Source: Clostridiales bacterium UBA1390
GTDB taxonomy: Bacteria; Bacillota; Clostridia; Lachnospirales; Bianqueaceae
Length of the DNA stretch: 17,237 bases
Assembly (NCBI GenBank): GCA_002305315.1
Contig: DBQQ01000022.1
Location: 1-17,237 of the forward strand
Direction: 5' to 3'
The notes beneath the pieces are model-generated. The model had not been told where the DNA came from and ran no database searches. It worked only from the letters and a program-made list of their open reading frames with translations. This document shows, piece after piece, positions 12,332 through 17,237 of the stretch. How positions within the stretch are numbered: position 1 is the first letter of the stretch; every line of letters starts with the position of its first letter. The position numbers and the translations under genes are program-made.

Positions 12332-14077
12332 ATGAGAAGTGTAATCAAAATCATCTGGAAGATGGATCCTACTCGTATGATACTGGCAGTCGCCGTCGCG
12401 GTCGTGACGGGTATTGTGCCGTTCTTTTATGTCACGGCCTACGCCCATTTCATAGGCAGTGCGGAGAGTTTTTTGGGACAACAGGGAATGGGGACATTCC
12501 TGTCGATTTTGATTCAATTCCTGGTGTTTGGTCTGTTTAATTTCCTGGGCCAGACGGTTTTAAATTATCTTTGTCAGGAGATACAGATCACGCTGCAGGC
12601 GGGGATTTCTCGCGAGGTCTTGCAGAAGGTAAACCGGCTTCCCTATGCGATGCTGGAGCAGAAGGAACAGCAGGATAACATATATAGAATGCTTCATAGT
12701 GCGTCGGGAGAGATGAGTGCTGGGCTCATGGCGTTGTTCATGCTGTTGAGGCTCGTGATCAATGTGATCAGTGTGTTTCTGATGTTGGTGCAATTCAGCC
12801 TATGGGTGGGATTTGTGCTGATTCTTGCTTTTATTCCGATGGTTCTGGCTGCGGTTAAGAACGGAGAGGAGGATTACTCCGCCTTTGTAGAGGTGGAAAA
12901 GGCAGAGCGTTGGATGCAGTATTTCCAAAGTGTGCTGCTGCAGAAGAAATACGCGGCGGAACTGCGGATGTATGATTGCGCGGGATTCTTCCGGGAGAAG
13001 TGGAAGAATGAATATGAAAATATGTCGGGGAGCTTTCTGCGGACGAAACGGAAGATGTATTTTCGAGTGAAGAAGAACAGTCTGTTCTTCCAGATTCCGA
13101 TCTTCGCGCTCCTGTTTTATATGGGGTATCTGGCACAAAGTCAGCAGTTAGACGGAGAGTATTTCTCGGCGTTGGTCTCTCAGATTCTACTGATTGGCAG
13201 CAGCTTATCCTGGAGTCTGGTGTCGGTTTTGTCGGCGCTGCAAAGATGTCGGCTTTCCATGAAGGCCTATGATGGCTTTATGGCAGAGCGGGAAGAAAGG
13301 CAGGAGGAAGGAGAGAAGCTGCGGGAACCGATTCGGGAGATCCGTTTTGAGGATGTGTCTTTTCACTATCCACAGTGTGAAGAGCAGGTGCTGTCACATA
13401 TGTCCTTCACGATGAACGCGGGGAAGAAGTACGCGCTGGTCGGAGAGAATGGGGCTGGGAAATCCACGGTGATCAAACTGATACTGGGCCTGTATGATGA
13501 CTATGACGGCAACATCTATATCAATGGCGTGGAACGGAGGAGGATCAGCAATCTGTACGAGCAGGTCGCGGTGGTGTTCCAGGATTTCGCGCAGTATGAG
13601 ATGACGCTGGAGGAGAATCTGACGCTGGGGAACAGCTGCGAGGAGAAGCGAAAACATCTGGATCGATGGATGCGGATGCTCTGGCAGGAAGAGGAGATAC
13701 ACCGCGTCTTTCCAAAAGGGTATGAGACAGAGCTGGGCTATCTGGGAGAGACTGGAAAGGATCTGTCCGGTGGCCAATGGCAGAGAATTGCGCTGGTGCG
13801 CGCACTGCTGCGCAAAGGAAACTTCTACATTCTGGATGAACCTACGGCAGCTCTAGATCCGATGGCAGAAGCAGAGTTGTACCAGAATTTTCAGCGGATG
13901 ATGGAACATCATGGCGGCATCATCATCACGCATCGACTGGGCGCGGCGAAGCTGTCGGATGAAATTCTTCTGATTGACCATGGGAGCATCAAAGAACAGG
14001 GTACGCATGAGGAACTGATGCAGGAACAGGGTTCGTATTTTGCCATGTTCCAGGCGCAAGGAGGGCTGTATCAATGA
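12332..14077 (+). CDS. ABC exporter half-transporter 1
   Basis: This is a 581-aa protein with ATG 12332 after a weak AGAAGAG site. The N-terminal membrane domain (about 15-305) has five to six helices. The ATPase domain (about 335-575) has Walker A GENGAGKST (371-379), Q-loop Gln417, signature LSGGQ (478-482), Walker B FYILDEP (Asp502, Glu503) and switch His534. No C39 peptidase domain is present, so it would export already processed or leaderless cargo. It overlaps the next gene by four bases (ATGA), so the two probably form a heterodimer. The cargo is unknown. The agr context and the secreted protein downstream suggest peptide or bacteriocin export, or immunity. Confidence 0.93.
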   Translation: MRSVIKIIWKMDPTRMILAVAVAVVTGIVPFFYVTAYAHFIGSAESFLGQQGMGTFLSILIQFLVFGLFNFLGQTVLNYLCQEIQITLQAGISREVLQKVNRLPYAMLEQKEQQDNIYRMLHSASGEMSAGLMALFMLLRLVINVISVFLMLVQFSLWVGFVLILAFIPMVLAAVKNGEEDYSAFVEVEKAERWMQYFQSVLLQKKYAAELRMYDCAGFFREKWKNEYENMSGSFLRTKRKMYFRVKKNSLFFQIPIFALLFYMGYLAQSQQLDGEYFSALVSQILLIGSSLSWSLVSVLSALQRCRLSMKAYDGFMAEREERQEEGEKLREPIREIRFEDVSFHYPQCEEQVLSHMSFTMNAGKKYALVGENGAGKSTVIKLILGLYDDYDGNIYINGVERRRISNLYEQVAVVFQDFAQYEMTLEENLTLGNSCEEKRKHLDRWMRMLWQEEEIHRVFPKGYETELGYLGETGKDLSGGQWQRIALVRALLRKGNFYILDEPTAALDPMAEAELYQNFQRMMEHHGGIIITHRLGAAKLSDEILLIDHGSIKEQGTHEELMQEQGSYFAMFQAQGGLYQ

Positions 14078-15801
14078 GATACTTCGGACGGATGATGAAA
14101 TTGAGCCTGCGGGACCAGACTGGCGTGACGTTGCTGATTCCGGCGTTGAACATCGTGCAGGTCCTCCTGGAACTGGGGTATACGATGCTCTTCGGTGCTG
14201 TGACCAACGACGTGGTGGGCGGCCAGGGGAATCTATATGTCCATCTGGCACTGCTGGTCCTGGTTCTTATCGGACGGGACCTGGGGAATGGCCTCAGCAA
14301 TTATTATTTTGACAAACAGAACATGGGCGTCACGCGGAGTGTTTCCCACGCGCTTTTCGAGAAGATACAAGGATACCCTCTTCTGTACTTTGAAGATCCG
14401 AAGAGAAGGGACAGGATCAATAGCGCACAGACGGGGATAGAAGCCTGTGGAGCTTATTTGATGACATTAGAGGTCATCCTGAGTTTTCAGGGATTATATC
14501 TGCTGTCGATGAGCGCATACTTCATGGCGGTCGATCCGCTGCTGTTTGTCGTGATTCTGGGAGCCCTGTTGCCGGAACTGTTCCGCTTCCGGGTAAAAAA
14601 CAGAAGTCAGGAGCAGATGGAGCAGAATATCGTGACCCAAAGACGGCGGCTGGATCATGATGAGCAGGCGATCTACGCCCAGAAATTCGCGAAGGAAACG
14701 CGGGTGCTGGAAGCAGTATCGTTTTTTGAAGCGCGCTGTCAGGCTGCACTTTCTCACATAAAACAGGAACGGAGGCAGGCGCTGCATAAAGACACGAAAT
14801 GGAGCATACTGGTACAATGTTCCTATCTGCTGGGATTTATCGCCATCATAGGCGTGGTGATTTTCTTGGTCATGCAGGGGAGGATCGGCGTGGGAGAGAT
14901 CTCCATGGTCATGGTGGCGACAACAACAATCTATAGCACGCTCCGAGAGATGTTCGAGGGCCATCTACTGCAGGCGGACTCCAGCCGGTACGCGGTAAAG
15001 CTGGTCTTCGAAGTCTTGGAAGAACCTCTGCCAGCCGATGACGAAGAGGAAAACGTAAAGACAGAAACGGAAAATGTTCTGGAGCTGCGCCATGTCAGCT
15101 TTCGGTATCCGGAAGGAACGGAAGATGTACTGAAAGAGATTTCACTGCGGATACGGCAGGGAGAGACGATCGCGCTGGTGGGAGAAAATGGATCCGGAAA
15201 GACGACACTGGGAAAGGTGCTGGCAGGATTTTATCCGCCGGAGCAGGGCGATGTGCTGTGGAATGGCAAACAGTGCGCAGAGGGGCATCTGCAGAGCTGC
15301 AGCTATGTGTTTCAGGATTATAATATGTATGCTGTCAGCCTGGCGGAGAATATACGGATAGGAGACCTGACGACGCCGAAAGCGCGAGAACGAGCTGTGT
15401 TAGACACGCCGGAGATGCGGGAAATATGCACCGGGTTGCCGCAGGGAGAGAATACGATCATCAGCAAGGAGTTCGGCGGCGTGGAGCTATCGGGCGGGCA
15501 GGAACAGCGGGTGGCGATCGCGCGATCAGATATGAAGCAGGCGCCATTCTATATTTTCGATGAACCGACCGCAGCCATTGATCCTATGCGGGAGATGGAC
15601 CTGATGAAGCAGATGCTCGGAAAAAAGAGACAGGCGGGAGTGCTGTTGATCACACACCGCATCGGCATCGCGACGCTTGTAGATCAGATCCTTGTGTTGA
15701 AGGAGGGGCGGATTGTACAGAGAGGCTCGCATCAGGAGCTGATGCGAGAGGAAGGGGAGTACAAACGTCTGTTTGAGGCGCAGAGCCAATGGTATCAATA
15801 G
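14074..15801 (+). CDS. ABC exporter half-transporter 2
   Basis: This is a 575-aa partner of the preceding gene, starting at ATG 14074 inside its stop codon. Membrane helices span about 15-305. The ATPase domain has Walker A GENGSGKTT (370-378), Q-loop Gln414, signature LSGGQ (472-476), Walker B FYIFDEP (Asp496, Glu497) and switch His528. All catalytic residues are present in both halves, so there is no obvious degenerate site of the kind seen in some heterodimers. It stops one base before the agrC remnant that opens the second direct repeat. Confidence 0.93.
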   Translation: MRYFGRMMKLSLRDQTGVTLLIPALNIVQVLLELGYTMLFGAVTNDVVGGQGNLYVHLALLVLVLIGRDLGNGLSNYYFDKQNMGVTRSVSHALFEKIQGYPLLYFEDPKRRDRINSAQTGIEACGAYLMTLEVILSFQGLYLLSMSAYFMAVDPLLFVVILGALLPELFRFRVKNRSQEQMEQNIVTQRRRLDHDEQAIYAQKFAKETRVLEAVSFFEARCQAALSHIKQERRQALHKDTKWSILVQCSYLLGFIAIIGVVIFLVMQGRIGVGEISMVMVATTTIYSTLREMFEGHLLQADSSRYAVKLVFEVLEEPLPADDEEENVKTETENVLELRHVSFRYPEGTEDVLKEISLRIRQGETIALVGENGSGKTTLGKVLAGFYPPEQGDVLWNGKQCAEGHLQSCSYVFQDYNMYAVSLAENIRIGDLTTPKARERAVLDTPEMREICTGLPQGENTIISKEFGGVELSGGQEQRVAIARSDMKQAPFYIFDEPTAAIDPMREMDLMKQMLGKKRQAGVLLITHRIGIATLVDQILVLKEGRIVQRGSHQELMREEGEYKRLFEAQSQWYQ

Positions 15802-15802
15802 A

Positions 15803-15920
15803 GTTGGGAAATATCCTAGAGAATGCCATAGAGGCGGTGGACAAGCTGGTCAAGCAGGCGGGAGGTCATGTCGTGGCGCATAGGGAGGCCGGAATATTTG
15901 TCATTCGGGTGGATTTGTAG
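15803..15920 (+). pseudogene. Internally deleted remnant of the agrC 3' end
   Basis: 15803-15840 matches agrC 11806-11843, and 15841-15920 matches agrC 12021-12100. The 177 bp between (59 codons, in frame) are missing. Both edges of the deletion carry GTGG, consistent with a microhomology deletion. The frame is still open (LGNILENAIEAV joined to DKLVKQAGGHVV and the original end) but lacks the G box, the membrane region and any ribosome site. It is a fossil of the duplication, not a gene. Confidence 0.93.
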
Positions 15921-15949
15921 CACATAAATAGAATGAATTATCTGAAAAT

Positions 15950-15983
15950 GGAAACGAACTGCTTTTAAAAGCAGTTCGTTTCC
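15950..15983. promoter_or_regulatory. Second copy of the 34-bp palindrome
   Basis: It is identical to 12130-12163 over all 34 bases and ends 19 bp before the -35 box of the second promoter. Complete conservation beside a mutated spacer suggests it is kept for function, most simply as a LytTR-regulator site. Confidence 0.55.
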
Positions 15984-16002
15984 ATAACTTATGCTTGGGG
16001 GA

Positions 16003-16031
16003 TTGTATTGCGGAGTGGTATGGTATATAAT
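16003..16031 (+). promoter_or_regulatory. Promoter of the secreted-protein gene
   Basis: TTGTAT (16003-16008), a 17-bp spacer and TATAAT (16026-16031), the same hexamers and spacing as the ABC promoter. The leader to ATG 16273 would be about 235 bases. Confidence 0.72.
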
Positions 16032-16103
16032 GGACTTAGATGAGAGGCAATGACTCGAATATCGGAGTCCATTGTTTTGGAAGGAATCTCAGACCGTCTA
16101 TGA

Positions 16104-16272
16104 CGGTTCGGGACAAGGCGTGAATGGTCCGTGAAGAGCAGAGAGGAGGATTCCCATGAACAGGATGAATTAGAGGAAAAGGAAGCATATGTAAGACCGG
16201 TGCAAGATTCTTTTCCTCTGAGGATGTCAATCCTGGGAACGTGTCGGAAAATCAATCTTGGAGGTAAGACCT
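16104..16272 (+). other. Long leader of the secreted-protein gene
   Basis: No convincing gene is seen here. It holds the hairpin ACCGT-CTATG-ACGGT (16093-16107) and a five-codon ORF (MNRMN, 16156-16173) with an excellent GAGAGGAGG site. A longer open frame beginning GTG at 16131 has no ribosome site of its own. The tiny ORF may act as a leader peptide or be chance. Confidence 0.4.
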
Positions 16273-16650
16273 ATGAAAAAATGGAAAAAAAGAATGGTGG
16301 CGTTGAGTTTGGCGTTGGTACTGACGATGGGGATGACATTGACGGTCAGCGCCCGGACGACGGGGGAAGCGCATGAATCCGGAGAATATAGCTCAGGGAT
16401 TTACTATGCGAACTTAGTTATGCGTTATGACTACACGATGGCGAGTTTGTCCTATACGCCGGAAAGCCCGAGTGATGCGACGACGGTTAGGGTAGAAGGA
16501 AACGCGTATAAAATTGGTGGGGCAGCGTATAGGATATATGCCATTGGAACTAATTCGTGTTCGGATACGGTCACGGAAGGAGAAATGCAGTCTTCTCGGT
16601 GTAATTATTATATTGGGGGACGTAATGTAAAGTATTTAGCGGTAGGATAA
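16273..16650 (+). CDS. Small secreted protein of unknown function
   Basis: This is a 125-aa protein. Start chosen at ATG 16273 after GGAGGTAAGACCT; an in-frame ATG at 16258 has no site. Residues 1-27 are a clear signal peptide: basic MKKWKKRM, a hydrophobic core, then TVSA-RTTGE as the likely cleavage site. The mature part of about 98 residues is rich in Ser, Tyr, Gly and Thr with two cysteines (NSCSD and SSRCNYY) that could form a disulfide. I do not recognise a family. It shares its promoter and leader with the ABC operon, so it may be the effector, a bacteriocin-like product or a surface protein of the agr regulon. It is a candidate only. Confidence 0.8.
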   Translation: MKKWKKRMVALSLALVLTMGMTLTVSARTTGEAHESGEYSSGIYYANLVMRYDYTMASLSYTPESPSDATTVRVEGNAYKIGGAAYRIYAIGTNSCSDTVTEGEMQSSRCNYYIGGRNVKYLAVG

Positions 16651-16671
16651 GCGTAGGTGGAAGTATATGGA

Positions 16672-16704
16672 CGAAAGAGATGCAAAAAACTTGCATCTCT
16701 TTCG
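16672..16704 (+). terminator. Hairpin terminator after the secreted-protein gene
   Basis: Perfect 14-bp arms (CGAAAGAGATGCAA with TTGCATCTCTTTCG) enclose a five-base loop. The T-rich part lies inside the arm and not after it, so termination may be incomplete and allow some readthrough into the lipoprotein gene 18 bp on. Confidence 0.65.
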
Positions 16705-16722
16705 CCATAGGGGGATAAAAAT

Positions 16723-17237
16723 ATGATTAGGATATGGACTGCTTTGTTTATAGTGACCTGCCTGCTGCTACCCGGCTGTACGCAATCCAATAGTGTGTAT
16801 ACGGATGAGCGATTTTATACGGATGAGTACCTGTCCGATTACGATGTATCGGAACAATATTTATCATCAAATGGGTATCTGGATAAACAGGGTACAACGT
16901 ATTATGTTGGCGCACCACTCTCAGAGACATGGATTCATTATTACGATGACCAGACGGGAACCGAGGGCATCCTATGCGGAAAACCCGAGTGTACGCATGA
17001 TAGCAATCTTTGCAATGGGTATATTTTTTTCCCGTCAGGGATACAGGTATACGATCAGCATCTGTATTGGCTCAGCGATATGACACAGATCTGGCGCATG
17101 AACCTGCAGGGAACGGAACGGGAGTTTGTGAGAACTGTAGATTTTGCGAAATCCGGCGGATCCATAGATTTGTATTTTGCGATTCATCGAGGATATGTAT
17201 ATTCACGATACACAGAGAATGAGGTGGAGGATGGAGA
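16723..17237 (+). CDS. Lipoprotein with CGKPEC motif, 3' end beyond window
   Basis: The ATG at 16723 follows AGGGGGAT, and the frame stays open to the end of the window (171 complete codons). Residues 1-19 are a lipoprotein signal ending in the lipobox LLPGC, with Cys19 lipidated. The mature part is rich in Tyr and Asp. It contains CGKPECTHDSNLC, a cysteine motif I recall from lipoproteins of gut clostridia with predicted beta-propeller (DUF5050-like) repeats. A propeller-style segment LYWLSDMTQIWRMNLQG follows. It lies on the outer face of the membrane. It could be part of the agr-linked system, for example as an immunity or substrate-binding partner, but only its position suggests this. Confidence 0.85.
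   Translation, partial: MIRIWTALFIVTCLLLPGCTQSNSVYTDERFYTDEYLSDYDVSEQYLSSNGYLDKQGTTYYVGAPLSETWIHYYDDQTGTEGILCGKPECTHDSNLCNGYIFFPSGIQVYDQHLYWLSDMTQIWRMNLQGTEREFVRTVDFAKSGGSIDLYFAIHRGYVYSRYTENEVEDG

Larger units (their letters stand above)
15841..16103 (+). repeat. 263-bp direct repeat, copy 2
   Basis: This copy carries the agrC stub, the identical 34-bp palindrome (15950-15983), the promoter hexamers and the start of the leader. Together with copy 1 it brackets the whole ABC operon. From 16104 it diverges into a longer leader running to the secreted-protein gene. Confidence 0.95.

Noticed and set aside
12169..12354. Antisense ORF, with a related one at 15989-16255
   Set aside because: Their similarity comes only from the duplicated leader DNA. 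Neither has a ribosome site, and both cross the promoter and leader of real genes.
16131..16376. Open frame of 81 codons in the leader of the secreted-protein gene
   Set aside because: The GTG has no ribosome site, the composition is an unstructured charged string, and half of it overlaps the secreted-protein gene in another frame.

Overview
The window looks like a chromosomal segment of a low-to-mid GC Firmicute, most likely a clostridial gut bacterium of the Lachnospiraceae type. This is inferred from strong AGGAGG ribosome sites, the tRNA-Tyr/tRNA-fMet pair, an AgrB/AgrC/LytTR system, a lipoprotein with a CGKPEC-type cysteine motif, and the style of the integrase. No species can be named from the sequence alone.

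Region 1 (1-163) holds the 3' part of tRNA-Tyr and a complete initiator tRNA-Met. Region 2 (164-5907) is a compact integrated element of about 5.8 kb. It sits in the tRNA-fMet gene and is bounded by a perfect 42-bp direct repeat of the tRNA 3' end (122-163 and 5908-5949). It carries a tyrosine integrase, a CI/XRE-type repressor just upstream of the integrase, a leftward operon (tiny ORF, excisionase-like HTH protein, small DUF6291-like protein, leader ORF, DnaC/IstB-like ATPase, unknown 99-aa protein), and a divergent pair at the left end (ribbon-helix-helix regulator and a 94-aa unknown). That pair is separated by promoters overlaid with palindromic operators. Both ends carry tandem 11-bp repeats that look like integrase arm sites. 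No relaxase, capsid, terminase or portal gene is visible, so the element is either a minimal phage-satellite-like island or a very reduced integrative element.

Region 3 (5950-8420) is ordinary chromosome: the displaced tRNA terminator, a large AAA-ATPase/PD-(D/E)XK protein, a strong bidirectional terminator, thioredoxin, and a palindrome-rich intergenic stretch.

Region 4 (8421-16272) is an agr-type quorum-sensing locus with an unusual layout. A CPBP-family membrane protease and a LytTR response regulator run rightward. They converge on agrD-agrB (leftward), and a divergent AgrC-like kinase follows. The 39-aa AgrD-like peptide is encoded at 10195-10314. It has no cysteine at all, and threonine occupies the position where Cys or Ser normally closes the ring. 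Downstream is a heterodimeric ABC exporter operon flanked by a near-identical direct repeat of about 263 bp. The repeat contains the end of agrC, a perfect 34-bp palindrome, a sigma-A promoter and a structured leader. The second copy carries an internally deleted remnant of the agrC 3' end and supplies the same promoter and leader to a gene for a small secreted protein.

Region 5 (16273-17237) encodes that secreted protein, a terminator hairpin, and the start of a lipoprotein that runs off the window. The working model is that a processed peptide signal made by AgrB, perhaps with help from the CPBP protease, is sensed by the kinase. The LytTR regulator would then act on the two copies of the duplicated promoter to co-express the exporter and the secreted protein.
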